Origin: Cacajao melanocephalus
Lineage: Eukaryota; Chordata; Mammalia; Primates; Pitheciidae
Assembly: GCA_963573385.1 (NCBI GenBank)
Contig: CAUYLG010044533.1
Coordinates: forward strand, 17,588-81,587
Length of the DNA stretch: 64,000 bases
Direction of reading: 5' to 3'
The notes below the pieces were generated by a model. It was not told where the DNA came from. It did not search any database and was given only the letters and a program-made list of their open reading frames with translations. Both the position numbers and the translations under genes were made by a program. Of the stretch, positions 1 through 16,725 are shown in pieces (within the stretch, counting starts at the first letter, position 1; each line of letters begins with the position of its first letter).

Positions 1-870
1 TCACCTGCCATACATGAAGCTTGCAGGACTGGAAGCTGCTATGGGTGAATCAATGAGTGAGTGGTGAGTGAAAATGAAGGCCTAGGACATTACTGTGCAC
101 TATTGTAGACTTTATAAACACTGTACACATAGGCTACATTAATTTTATTTCAAAAGTCTTTCTTCAACAATAAATTGACCTTAGCTTACTACAACATTTT
201 ATGTTATGAGCTTTTAAATCTTCTTTTTGACTCTTTTGTAACAAAACTTAGCTTAAAACACATTGTATAGCTATATAAATTTTTTAAATTTATGTCTTTA
301 TAAGCTTTTTACAATTTTTTTTTAACTTATCAAACATTTTGTTTAAAACCTAACACACAAACACACATATTAGCCTAGGCCTACACAGGGTCAGGATCAT
401 CAATAGCACTGTCTTACACTCCATATTTTGTTCGACTGGAAGGTCTTCATGGGAAACAGTAAAATTCATGGACCTGTCATCTCCTATTATTATATTGCTT
501 TCTTCTGGAACACCTCCTGAAGGAGCTTCTTAAGTCTGTTTTATAGTTAACTTTCTATTTATATATATGAGTGGAAGTATATTCTAAAATAACAATAAAA
601 AGCATAGTACAGCAAATAAGATGGTCATTTATTATCTAGTATTATACTATACATAATTGTATGTGCTATACTTTTATATGACTAGCAGCACAGCAGTTCT
701 GTTTATACCTGCATAACAACAAATACATGAGGAATGCGTTACACTATGACATTAGGACAGCTAAAACATCACTAGGCAATATACATTTTTCAGTTCTATT
801 CTAATCCTATGGGACCACCTTTGTATATGTGGTCCAACATTGACTGGAACATTAAATGTCATATGACTAC
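1..870 (-). mobile_element. Tigger-type (TcMar) DNA transposon, one end
   Basis: Non-autonomous or decayed fragment of a mariner-like Tigger element. Remembered family landmarks occur in order: the block with 'gcctaggcctacacagggtcagg' at about 374-396, a segment around 'ggaacacctcctgaagg' near 507-523, and a terminal stretch ending 'catatgactac' near 860-870, where the terminal inverted repeat should lie. The element continues to the left of the window. No intact transposase frame is seen. The exact Tigger subfamily and the strand are inferred and uncertain. Confidence 0.7.
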
Positions 871-3081
871 ATATACATTTTCCAAGCACATTACATTATT
901 AAAAAATTAAAAATTCTGCCACAGAATCTTGCCATGTGGTGAATGAAACAATATTTATAAGTCATTCATCACCTGAAAAGTGAATGTAGAAAAAAAAAGC
1001 ACAAAAAGCTACTTGGACAATAACAAAGAAGGACATGTTTGAAATGAAAGCTGAGAATTTAGAAGTACCTAATTCTGTTTGCAATGTGTTTTTGACAGAT
1101 ACCAGGGGTTTGGAGAGTTCGAGCAATTCACCCAGACAACAAATTGATGGAAGTTGCACAGCCTCTTCAAAATGTTTTCTTTCAACCTTTCTCCAAGAAA
1201 GAGGATGGAAAAATTAGAAAAAAATACCTTCAAGGACAGTATAATGGAATGGAAACTTCCATTGCTACAAAGACTAGATGTTTATTCTACAACTCACTCT
1301 TGGAATAGCAATTTAAAATATAATATATAGATATTTCATAGATATTTCTATTTCATAATAGAATTTGTGCTTCCCAAATTCTGGGATAATATATGTTTAA
1401 ACCAATTTGATAATCCAAAATCTAAGTAACACTTGCTTACTTAAATATCTGAAAAGAAGGAATAAGTTGGTATACTTGAAGTTATTTGTATCCTAAAATA
1501 TTTCAAATATATTCAGCCTATGATAATATGATATGTATTATAGTAAAGCTTAGGAAATTAGTGGAGACAGGAAAATCATATAAAATATCACACACTAATA
1601 CCTGACTGTCAAAATCAGTTATGGCTAAGAAAACTAATCTTCTACTTTAGCAAAAGCAGAATTCTAAGTGAATTTCAGAGTTCAGTCAGCAGTCTATTAT
1701 CCTTCCACTTGGTACTTAAGCAGGAACAAAAGATAGAAAACAGACATACACACACTTATCAGAATTCTTTACTCTTTAAAATCTCAAATTGTGATTCAAG
1801 GCAGCTAAGTGATTTTAGTTCTGAAAGCAATTCAATTTATATTTCATTTGGTAGAACTGCTTTTGAAGTGTTGAAACAAAGCTAGTTTTGGTTTGGATTT
1901 CTTCTAAGCAAAGGGAAAAGAAATCAGTTACTTATAAAGCATACAACATTAAGAAACAATAAACAACACTATTTTGCAAATTTGAAGAGAATTTTTTACA
2001 ATCTGTGAAACTGGTTGTTGAAGTAACTCCCATATATAGAACATTTATACTATTATATTATTTAATTCTAATCCGCCAATAATGGTAAAAAAAAACTCCT
2101 ATAATTTAATGCTCTCTTGGAATGTTGCTGATGAAGTACACAAAACAGTGGCAATGTGCAAAAATACATGTAAATTAAAGTCATATGTTTCCATGGGAAG
2201 AGAAATTATATCTTAAAGTTTCTTGTCATTTGTTGAGCCTTGGCACAAGTTTGAAGACATACTATGTAATTTTTAATGAGAAAAGATTGTTTATCACTAT
2301 CTTCATTTCAATTTGGTATTAAATCTTACAGAAACATAAAGGAGGAATACTATAGCAAATTAAACCAAAGTCCGCCTAAAATACACTTTTTTAATCTAGG
2401 TAAAAACATTTATACCCATTTAAAAAATGAAAAACTTTTTGGTCTCTGTCATTATTAACATTCATTGCCACCAATCATCATCATTCTTACGAAAAAATGA
2501 AAGCCATCAAAATAGTTAAAAGAATACTATTTTCTCGACAATGGTACCATAAAAGAATTATATTGGGGTTTTCTCTTTCTTTTCAATGCAAAACAAATAT
2601 GTAATATTAAGATTAAACCACATTTAATCTTTTGTATCTTTGAAGGATATTATAATGGAAAAATTTTTGGTAACATAATACTTGGTCCACATGTCCCCAA
2701 TTTCTCTCTTTCATCTCTCCAGATTAATGGATGCAGACTTAGGAACACTGTTTGTTCATTTGCCATAGCAGATGGGACTTCTGAAGTACAAAATCTCAAT
2801 GTTAGGAAAGATTCTAGGGCATTTTGAAATTGGCAAGCTAGCATTACTCTTAATACATTAATGAAATTGCCAGAATTTCTGCTTTTAGTTATGCTTTGCT
2901 TAGCTGAAAACAAATGGATTTAGGTTGTGTCTCAAATGTCCCTCAATTATTATAAAAATTAACTGACAGTTCAATATCAGATTTTTTTTGTTCTCGTTGT
3001 TCAAAATTGTGCCTAAAATTATGTGCTGTTGTTTTATGCTGTTTCACTTTTTTCTACACAAAAGCATTGTTCCATAATATT
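871..3081. other. Unassigned AT-rich sequence
   Basis: About 2.2 kb with no repeat family, RNA gene or convincing coding frame that I recognise. The only open frames are below 90 codons and lack any known motif. Confidence 0.5.
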
Positions 3082-3092
3082 TAAGCATAATT

Positions 3093-3386
3093 GGCCAGGT
3101 GCACTGGCTCACACCTGTAATCCCAGCAGTTTAGGAGCCTGAGGTGGGAGGAACACCAGGTCAAGAGATTAAGATCATCCTGGCCAACATGGTGAAACTC
3201 TGTCTCTATTTAAAAATACAAAAATTAGCTGTCCATGGTAGCGCGCATCTGTAGTCCTAACTACAAAGGAGACTGAGGCAGGATAATTGCTTGAAGCCAG
3301 GAGGCAAAGGTTGCAGTGAGCCAAGGTCAAGCCACTGCATTCCAACCTGGTGACAGAGCGCAACTATATCTACAAAAAAAAATAAA
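3093..3386 (+). mobile_element. Alu SINE, plus strand
   Basis: A complete dimeric Alu begins at 'ggccaggtgcactggctc' and ends in a short A-rich tail. It is flanked by an 11-bp target duplication, taagcataatt, at 3082-3092 and 3387-3397. Both copies are identical, so the boundaries are firm. Many substitutions from consensus suggest an older AluS- or AluJ-age copy. Confidence 0.95.
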
Positions 3387-3397
3387 TAAGCATAATT

Positions 3398-4773
<1,376 letters not shown>

Positions 4774-4909
4774 GAAAGCACTTTTGAGAATAGAGCTAAT
4801 AATTAAAATTAATGCATGTAATTATATGTGTACATTTTAAAAAATCAAATATTTGAATTAGAAGTAATAATTTGAATCCAACATTTTCCTTCAAATAAAA
4901 TTTTTATTA

Positions 4910-5270
4910 AATTAACAGCATGATGATATCAGCTAATTTCGCCTGTTTAGAAGGCTAATTGGCTAGTTGTCGTAGACAGTAATTGCTCAGCAAGATTTCA
5001 TGCCCACTAAACTACCTACATGGGAAAAGTGTACTTTCCCACTCAATTGATACTGGGCTAGACAATATCATATCCTTTGGCCAATGGAATATGGGCAGAA
5101 GTGGCAACATGTGTGACAGTATATGTGCCAGTTCTGAGCATGGCATGTTTCTATTTACCTGTCTGAAAGCTTCTGACCTCCACTATAAAAAGATCATGCC
5201 CCACAAAGACCCTATTCCTCTGAATAGACCCAAGAATGAGACATTTTGAGCAGGTTATTTAAGCCAATTA
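4910..5270 (+). mobile_element. MLT1-like MaLR LTR fragment
   Basis: The segment around 5078-5112 ('tggccaatggaatatgggca') and the following 'gtggcaacatgtgtgaca' resemble the interior of an MLT1-type LTR. It is weathered, and both ends are approximate. The 88-codon open frame inside it is fortuitous. Confidence 0.45.
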
Positions 5271-5650
5271 TTACACATGAGTATAAAATAAATATACATA
5301 CTATGTGCCCTTAGATATTTCCAATACACTCTTCAGAAAATGTAGTAATAACTAAGATATTACTCAAATTAACTTGTGGAAAAATTTATAAAACCCTCAT
5401 CAAAATTTTTTAATGTTTGAACAGAGATGTTCTGAAGAAATGGAGGACATTTCACACTTGACTTAGAATGATAAAGATGTCAATTAAGTATGTTAATCCA
5501 ATATAATAAAAATAAAAATTTTAGTCAAATTTCTTATAAAATAAATTTATTCCAAATTTTATACAAAAGAATCTTTTTCCAGTAGTAAGTAAATCAATGC
5601 TTAAGAAAATAAAGAATAAAGAACAGAAAAATAAACCAGTGTAAAAGAAC
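5271..5650. other. Unassigned AT-rich sequence
   Basis: No gene or confident repeat seen. It leads into the L1 that begins near 5650. Confidence 0.4.
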
Positions 5651-8600
5651 AGAGTTTAGAGATATATCATTGTATACCTCATGATAACAATAAAGAAATA
5701 AAATTTAGTAGACATACAAAAGAGAAACAGAAAGGAATCAAAGCATGCCACTATAGAAAATAACCAAATCACAAAGAAACATATCAAGAGAGGAAGAAAA
5801 GAACAAAAAAAACTACAAAAAAATCAGAAACCAATTAACAAAACGGCAATAGTGTTTGTACCTATCAATAATTACTTTAAATGTAAATGGATTAAGTTTT
5901 CTAATCAAAAGACAAAGACTGGCTGAGTGGATCTAATAAGAAGAAGAAAAAAAAAAAAACAAGATCCAACTATCTACTGCCTAAAGAGACTCACTTTAGC
6001 TTTCAGGCACACCCAGGCTGGAAGGAATGGAGAAAGAGATTCCATGCAGATGATAACAAAAGAGAGCTGGGGTGGCTATACTTATACAGACAAATATAAA
6101 CAAAATATACATTCATCAAAGCCTATCTCAATGGACAAAGATACTACCTAATTTAAAGTGGTCAATCTATCAAGAGAAAATAACAATTGTGCATATTTAT
6201 GCAGGCAACATTGGAGAATTTATATGTATCAAACAAATATTAATGGAACTGAAAATAAATAGTAATAGTAGAAAACTTCAATATCCCACTTATAACAACA
6301 GATAGATCATCTAGATAGAAAGTTCATAAGAAACAGATGTGAACAACAGTATAAATTATGTGGCCCTAACAGACACACACAAAACATTCCATCTAAACAG
6401 CAGTGGATTACATATTCTTCTCAAGTGCACACAGAATAATGTGCATACAGAATATTTTTCAGGATAGATCATGTTAGGTCACATATCTTAACAAATTTAA
6501 GAGGATGGAATCGATATCAAGTATCTTCTTTAATCACAAATGGTATGAAACTACAAATCAATTATCAGGAGGAAAACAGGAAAATTCACAAATATGTGGA
6601 AATTAAACAGCATACTCCTGAACAGCCAATTAGTCAAAGCAGAAATCAAGAGAAAAATAAAAAAGTATCTTTGAAACAAACAAAAATAGAAATACAACAT
6701 TTCAGAACATATGGGATTCAGCAAAAGCAGTTCTAAAGAGAAGTTTATAGTGATAAATGTCTACATTTAGAAAACAAGAAAGATCTCCAGGAAACAAATT
6801 AACTTTATACTTTAAAGAACTAGAACAAAACAAAACAAGCTCCAATTTAGCAGAAGGAAGGAAATAATAAAGATAAGCACAGGAACATATGAAATAGTGA
6901 CTAGAAAAACAACAGAAAATATCATTGAAATTAAGTTACATTTTTAAAAAGACAAACAAAATTTAATAATCTTTGGCTAGGCAAATCAATAAAAAAAGAG
7001 AAGACAAAATTACAAATGATAGAGGTGACATTACAACTAATATCACAGAAATACAAAGAATCATAGAAGACTACTATGAACAATTATGTGCCAACAAATT
7101 GGATAGCCAAGAGAAAATGAATAAATTCCTAGAAACATATGACTAACCAAGACTAAGTCAAGAAGAAATAAAAATCTGAACATACCAATAATGATTTAAA
7201 AGACTGAATCAGTAATAAAATATCTCCTAACAAAGAAAGCCTAGAACCTTACAGCTTCACTGGTGAATTCTACCAAACATTTAAAGAATAATTCATGTCA
7301 ATGTTTTTCAAAGTCATTCAAAAACTTAAAAGAGTAAGAGACACTTCCAAATTCATTTTGCTAGGCCAGTATTACCCTGATGCCAAAGAGAGACCAGGAC
7401 AAAAAAGGAAAATTAATGGCCAATATCCCTGCTTCAACAAATTACTAGCTAACTAAATCAACAGCACATTAAAAGACCACATAAAATATCAAGTGAGATT
7501 TTTTTCCTGGCATGCAAGGATGGTTCAACATACACAAATGCATAAATTCTATACCACACCTTCACAGAATTAATAAAAATCATACAATTACTTCAATAGA
7601 TGCAGAAAAAGCGAAAGCATTCCAAAGTTACAATATTCTTTCCTGATATAAACTGTCAACAAATTAAGCACAGAAGGAATGAATTTCAACATAATAAACC
7701 ACATATGACAAGCCCACAGGTAGCATAATACTCAATGGTCAAAAGTTGAAAACTTTTAATCTAAGATAAGGAACAAAATAAGGGTGCCCAATATTATCAC
7801 TTCTATTCAACATAGTACTGAAAGCCCTCATCTGAGTAATTAGGCAAGACAGATAAGGAAAAGACTAGATCTAAACTGGAAAGGAAGAAAATAATTGTCT
7901 CTGCTTGCAGATGACATAATCTTATGTATAGAAAACCCTGAAGACTCAACAAAAAAAAACCTGTCAGAAATAATAAACAAATTCAGTAAAGTTTCGGGAT
8001 ACAAAGCCGGCATACAACAATCAGTTCTGTTTCCACATACTAACAATGAACTATGCCAAAAAAAAAATGTTAAATATTTGTATACTGATGGCAGGAATGT
8101 AAATTGGTACAGTAATTATGAAAAACATTAAGTTCCTCAAAAAATTAAAAATAGGACTATCATATGCTCCAGCCATCCAACTTTGGTCTATAATCAAAAG
8201 GAAATGAAATCAGCATCTTAAAGATATGTTTGCACTCCCATATTCATTGCAGCATTATTCACAATTGCCAAGATATAGAAATAACCTAAGTATATATGGT
8301 CAAATAAAGAAAAAAAATGTAGTGTACACTTAACAATGGAATATTATTCAGCCTTTAAAAAGAAGGTAATCCTGTCATTTGTAGCAACATGGATGAAACT
8401 GGATGACATTCTACTAAGTGAAATAGTCCAGCACAGAAAAACAAATTCTGTATGATCTTACTTAAGTGTAGAATCCAAAAAATTTAAACTCCTAGAAGCA
8501 GAGAGTAGAATGATAGTTGCCAGAGGCTGGGTGGTAAGAGAAATAGGGAAGACATTGGCCAAAGTGTTAAAGTTTCAGTTAAGCAGGATAAATAAGTTCT

Positions 8601-8850
8601 GGAGATCTAATGTATTACATGGTGACTATAGTTAATAATACTGCATTAAATGTTGGCAATTTGCTGAGAGAATAGATCTTCAATGTTCTCATTACAAAAA
8701 AGTTAATGTGAGGAGATGGATATGCTAATTAGCTTGTAATCCTCTCACAATGTATACACATATGAAAACATTATGTTGTACATCTTAAATATGTACAATT
8801 TTTATTTGTCAAATATACCCCAATAAAAATGGAAACAACAGAACAGCATT
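5650..8850 (+). mobile_element. L1M (L1MA-like) LINE-1, 5'-truncated and internally deleted
   Basis: It begins in the region between ORF1 and ORF2, runs through the endonuclease part of ORF2 (from about 5870, 'aatgtaaatggattaag') and most of the reverse transcriptase. Near 8050-8070 it jumps to the ORF2 C-terminus ('ggcaggaatgtaaattggta') and then continues through a typical L1MA/L1PB-like 3' UTR to about 8845. Stops and frameshifts are frequent. The jump removes roughly a kilobase of expected ORF2. Confidence 0.88.
5870..8460 (+). pseudogene. L1 ORF2 pseudogene (endonuclease/reverse transcriptase)
   Basis: The family protein is the L1 ORF2 endonuclease plus reverse transcriptase, which acts in the nucleus by target-primed reverse transcription. 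Here only short frames survive (about 5927-6305, 6545-6736, 7895-8131). The last holds a segment resembling the stretch after the reverse transcriptase active site and then abruptly joins C-terminal sequence. The gene is non-functional. Confidence 0.8.
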
Positions 8851-8869
8851 TTTTTAAAGTATACAAGGG

Positions 8870-9700
8870 AACAAGTTAAACAATTTAATTAGACTAAAAT
8901 GTGGATATCTGTTCAAGTAAAGATACCATGAGAAAAAAATGAATAGACCAATGAATGGGTTAATATTTGTAATATCTCAAACAAACAAGTGAATAAACTC
9001 TGTACTATATAAGAAACTTCTAAAAATAACAAAAAGTAGACAGCAACCCTAATTGACAAGTGGCAACAACTATGAACGGGAAGTTATAATCAAGGAAACT
9101 CAAAAGGCCGACATGCACAAAAAGCACAGTTCAAAATTGTCAAAGAAATGCATTTAAAATAGATTTTATTATGAACTATAATACAGAAATGATAAAGCTG
9201 AATAATTTCAGTTATTGGAGAGATGTAGTGATTTAAGAATGCTCTGCATTGCTAGTGGAAGGGTGGACTGGTACATCTACCCTGAACAGGTGTGCCATTA
9301 CTTAAGCAAATAAGGTATAGGTATAACCTGTGATAGAGTTATTCTGCTTCTATAAAGCCAAGGAAATTCTCACATGAGTAGTTAAAGGGAATTTTCTAAG
9401 ATATTTATCAAAGCATTGTGTGTAGCAACTGGGATTTGGAGGCAACCTAGGTATCTATCGCTGTGAGAAATTAATAAGTAAAATGTGTAGTTGATGAACA
9501 CATGAGATTACACAACAAATGGAAGCAATAAATACATACCTGTGACATAAATGGATCTCAAAAATAAGGTATTTAGTTAAAAACAGGATTTTTGTAATAT
9601 CATTTAAATAAATCAAAATATCTATACACAAAACACACACATTCTTTAAGAACATATATTTTAAAAAGATACAAATTAAACACAATAGTATCGCTATTGT
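8870..9700 (+). mobile_element. Old LINE relic (L1M/HAL1-like 3' region)
   Basis: The text around 9225-9265 (a short segment on an individual insert lacking a partner) and 9505-9560, with 'aatggatctcaaaaataagg', resembles the 3' part of old L1ME/L1M4/HAL1 elements. It is highly diverged and both ends are approximate. Confidence 0.5.
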
Positions 9701-9711
9701 TCCCATTATCT

Positions 9712-10165
9712 TTCAACAAGTAACAAACAACTCCAAAACTTGGTATAAAACAAAAATTCATTTTGCTCACAGATCCAGGAATTCACGGGTAGCTGGAATA
9801 GGTGACATCTTGCCTACTTGGTATCTATAGATGTCATCTGATGTGTTATAGTGGTAGTTGAATTAGCTTGTAGTGTTTAAGACCTCTCCAATCACCTGTT
9901 TGACACTTTGGCAGAGACACTAGAAGGCTTTGCTCAGCTGGGACCCTCTCCTCCATTATATCTTCAAGGCCTGTCTGTATGGTTTCTCCATAAAGGTAAT
10001 CAAATTAGGAGAGCAAAACAGAAACCGCCAGTACTCTTAAAGTCTAGTCCTGAAGTTTATGTTGCATCACTTTCATCATCATTAGAATCACATAGTTGGT
10101 CATAGATGAACTCAGGTTCAAGGTGAGGGAAAACAGACCTCATCTTTTGATGAGACAGATATTAA
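9712..10165 (-). mobile_element. MLT1-like MaLR LTR, minus strand, decayed
   Basis: It opens with 'acaactccaaaacttggtat', a decayed form of the reverse complement of the MLT1 3' end (acaaactaccccaaaacttagtgg-type). Later blocks resemble LTR interior. Family assignment is tentative. Confidence 0.45.
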
Positions 10166-10253
10166 AGTATTTACAGTCATCTATATTCAGCCATTGTTAT
10201 CTACAGAGGAAGAGAAATGGGAGTAGGATTTGAAAATAAAAGGAAATACACAG

Positions 10254-10600
10254 TGTATTAGTCCATTCTTGCACTGCTATAAAGAACTACCTTATACTGG
10301 GTAATTTATAAAGAAAAGTTTAATCTACTCGCAGTTCCACAGGCAGTACAGGAAGCATGGCCTAGAGGCCTCAGGAAACTAAGGGAAGCGAGCATGTCTT
10401 CACATGTTGGAGAGAGAAGGCCAGGGAGAAAGTGCCACACGTTTTTAAACCATGAGATCCAATGAGAACTCACTATCAGGAGAACAGCTTGAAGGAAATC
10501 CACCCCATGATTCAGTCACCTCCCACCAGGTACCTCCCCCAACACTGGAATTACAATTCAACGTGAGATTTGGGTGGGGACATAGAGCCAAGCCATATCA
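10254..10600 (-). mobile_element. THE1/MST MaLR solo LTR, minus strand
   Basis: A 347-bp LTR opens with 'tgtattagtccattcttgca' and closes with 'gagccaagccatatca', the reverse complement of the standard THE1/MST ends. Flanks are cacag (10249-10253) and catag (10601-10605), a 5-bp target duplication with one mismatch. No internal region is attached, so it is a solo LTR. Confidence 0.93.
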
Positions 10601-10605
10601 CATAG

Positions 10606-10909
10606 GTTAAATATAAGAAGGTTTAGAAAAATACAATGATGATAATATACTATGAACTGAGGACTCAGTATTTAATATTTTGAGAAATCACATTCTGATT
10701 TTAAAGGTGGAGAATCCTATATTATTGTGCCTGCCTTTAGTAAAATCATTTCTTTAGACCCAATCTTTCATGCCTAAACTTTATGGCCAGTATTTCTATG
10801 TTAATCATATTATATATTTCAGGAGGACAGTATTGGTTAGAATGACAATGTTTACTTAAATTTTCCAGATTCAGAAAATATTGCAAATTCTTTATGTAAA
10901 ATCTGGGTG
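10606..10909. other. Unassigned sequence between LTR and Alu
   Basis: No gene or recognised repeat. Confidence 0.5.
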
Positions 10910-10911
10910 TT

Positions 10912-11210
10912 TTGTTTGTTTTTGAGATGGAGTCTCACCCTGTGGCCCAGATTGGAGTGCTGTGGCATGATCTCAGCTCACTACAACCTCCGCCTCCCAG
11001 GTTTAAGCAATTCTCCTGACTCAGCCTCCTGAATAGCTGTGATTACAGGTGCCTCCCACCACACCCAGGTAATTTTTATATTTCAGTAGAGACAGGGTTT
11101 CACCATATTGGCCAGGCTGGTCTGGAACAGGAGTTCCTGACTTCAAGTAATCTGCCTGGCTTGGCCTCCCAAAATGTTGGAATTACAGGCGTGAGCCACT
11201 GTGCCCCACC
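10912..11210 (-). mobile_element. Alu SINE, minus strand
   Basis: A reverse-orientation Alu runs from 'gagatggagtctcaccctgt' through both arms to 'gtgagccactgtgccccacc'. Small insertions, such as the extra 'aacaggag' near 11126, and many substitutions indicate an older copy. Confidence 0.93.
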
Positions 11211-11211
11211 T

Positions 11212-14293
<3,082 letters not shown>

Positions 14294-14446
14294 TTAATAT
14301 GATAAATTAGGACCTTAACCTGAGTGAGCCTTATGAGGTGAGAACTGGTTGAGTTTAGGTAGAGTTTATGATTTAACAGCTTGGAATTGGTAGGCACAGA
14401 AAGCAAGGGGTTCTGAAGCAAGTCCTAATAAGAAAGTTGTTATCTT

Positions 14447-15063
14447 GGCTGCTGGACACAGTGGCTGACACTTTGATATGGTTTGGCTGTGTCCCCACTG
14501 AAATCTCATCTTATTTTAGCTCCCATAATTTCCAGGTATTGTGGGAGGGACCCAGTGGGAGATAATTGAATCATGGGAGTGGTTCCCCCATACTATTCTC
14601 ATGGTAGTGAATAACTCTCACAAGATATGATGATTTTAAAAGGAGTTTCCTTTTTCTTGTGGCTTTCATTCCCTCTCGTGCCTGCTGCCCTGTAAGAAGC
14701 GACTTTCACCTTCCATCACGATTGTGAGGTCTCCCCAGCCATGTGGACCTGTGAGTGCATTAAACCTCTTTCTCTTTATAAATGACCCACTCTGGGGTAT
14801 GTTTTTATTGGCAGTGTGAAAACAAACTAATACACACCAGTAATCCCAGCACTTTGGGAGGCTGAGGTGAGTGAATTGCTTGAGTTCAGGAGTTTGAGAC
14901 CAACCTGGACAACATGATGAATCCCTTTATCTACAAAAAATAGAAAAACTAGCTAGGCATGGTGGCATGTGCCTGTCTGGGAGGTTGAGGCTGCATTGAG
15001 CCATAACTTTGCCATTGCCTTCCAGCCTTGGTAACAGAGTGAGACCCTGTCTCAGGAAAAAAA
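14447..15063 (+). mobile_element. Old Alu (AluJ-like), split by a THE1/MST LTR
   Basis: The 5' 27 bp of an Alu ('ggctgctggacacagtggctg') are separated from the rest, which resumes at 14835. The right arm has a deletion of about 35 bp after 'gtggcatgtgcctgt'. Target duplications are aagttgttatctt (14434-14446) and aaattgtcatctt (15064-15076), with two mismatches, which suits an old insertion. Confidence 0.9.
14474..14834 (+). mobile_element. THE1/MST MaLR solo LTR inside an Alu
   Basis: A 361-bp LTR begins 'tgatatggtttggctgtgtc' and ends 'aacaaactaataca'. Its flanks, cactt and cacca, each differ by one base from cacct, the sequence expected at this point of the Alu. They are therefore best read as a decayed 5-bp target duplication. 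Confidence 0.95.
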
Positions 15064-15076
15064 AAATTGTCATCTT

Positions 15077-15480
15077 TATAAAGACAAGGCTTAGCTCACA
15101 GTCTTTTCTTCCAGGAGCAGGTATCTGCTGGAGTAAGCATTAAAGTTATTTTTGCTTTGTGTTAACACTGTTAAAATAGATATAGGAAAATATGTTCCTG
15201 GCATTATTTAACACAGGGACAGAAAAGTATATGCAGTCCCAGTATGTTGGTTTCATTTCTCACCATACAACCGATGAAATCAGAACTTGATTTCTCTCAT
15301 AGGTTAAAAAAAAAAAAAAAAAAAGTGATAAAATCTTCAGAGACAGCCTACCGGGCCACTTCATATAAAATAAATCTTTACTCCCCATCTCTTATTATTT
15401 TTTTTTGTCTGTTCCTGTGTGTTTCGTTTATGGCACTTGGCCATTTGTCATTTTAAATTATTACTTGTTTGTTTTCTATT
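15077..15480. other. Unassigned sequence with an A-run
   Basis: No gene. An uninterrupted adenine run lies at about 15306-15324. Confidence 0.5.
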
Positions 15481-15484
15481 CTTA

Positions 15485-15612
15485 ACACTTTCTTCTTCAC
15501 TGAACTATTAGCTCCCTGACGTCAGAATCCAGATTTATCTTGCTCATCTTTTTATTTGCAAATTTTGGCACAGTGTCTAATTCATAGTAGAAATGATTTC
15601 CTTAAAGAAATT
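15485..15612 (+). mobile_element. L2 LINE 3' fragment
   Basis: The order 'ctattagctccctgacgtca', 'tatcttgctcatctttttat' and 'gcacagtgtctaattcatag' follows the conserved 3' end of mammalian L2 (agctcc...gtcttattcatc...gcacagtgcctggcacatag). It is diverged but colinear. Confidence 0.6.
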
Positions 15613-16395
15613 AAGAAAAGAACATTCAAGATTGGCAAGAGGTTAAAAGGTTCTAGAAGCATTGTGAGATTCACCAAAAAAAGAGAGAAAAAAAGGCAGG
15701 AGAGAGGTTATTTATAGTTTTGAGTGTTTGAGATGATTTAGTGATAGATATAAAGAAAACAAGCAAGTAAAAAAATGTAAATTGATTCCCATAAAATTAA
15801 AGAAGAAAAAATTTGTACAGGAATAGAAAAATAGTCATTACATAGCTCAGCTTTTAATCACATTTATATAGACTTTATAGTGTTAATAATATAATTATAC
15901 ATATTATATCCTTATTACATAATTATGTAATAATTATATTAACATGTGAATGTAAGCAATAATGTAGATGTTTAATCAATAACCAACTATAATTAAATAT
16001 GTATATTGAAAAATGGGAAACGGTAATTGGAAGAAGGTGCAAGAAGGATATAGTTTTAAGAACTCTAAACTTCTATCTTCTGTAGTAAATTCAAAAGTTA
16101 ACATATACAACTAATTTTTAAAAATTAACATAAATACTTGAGTTAGGAATTCACAGGACATTTGACAAAAAACAGGAGTCAAACACAGTTACCTCTGAGG
16201 AATAGAGGCAGGCAGGGGAGGAAGAATAGAGAGCAATGAAACAAAGAAGAGCTTTTGTTTATTGCTACAAGCTCTACAAAAATATTGGCACTTAGAAATT
16301 ATTTATATATGTAGCTATATTAAATGTTCAAGTTATAATATGAAAATCTAAAACATATATAACCACCTGCATATATTATGTGGCCAAAAGATCTT
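15613..16395. other. Unassigned AT-rich sequence
   Basis: No gene or confident repeat. A TA-rich block lies at about 15890-15945. Confidence 0.5.
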
Positions 16396-16399
16396 CTTA

Positions 16400-16725
16400 C
16401 CTTCCCATTGGTAGATGAGCAAGTATAAACCATAAGTCTATTTTACCATCCCAGTCCCAAAACACTATCAATACCCGCCACAGACCCTCAGTTCTAGTCA
16501 CCTTCCTTCAAATATACTAGGGGCTCTTTATTATTTCCTACTGCTATAACATGCTTTTCCTACCTTATGTTCTCTAATATGCTACTGAAGAACTCCTATT
16601 CAATCTGGAAGACCCAGAATTGACAGCTGCTTCTTGATGAATCTCTTCCCTCCTCCCTGACAAGTACTAATGCCACTCTTTTACACATGCTCCCTGTATA
16701 CTTCAAACTATTCACCATCTTCATT
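16400..16725 (+). mobile_element. L2 LINE fragment
   Basis: Pyrimidine-rich text resembles the region of L2 upstream of its 3' end: 'gcttttcctaccttatgttc', 'gaactcctattcaatctgga' and 'cttcttgatgaatctcttcc' in order. Diverged, with approximate ends. Confidence 0.5.

Noticed and set aside
1..870. Possible transposase gene in the Tigger fragment
   Set aside because: The segment is the non-coding or decayed end of the element; no DDE-type frame is visible.
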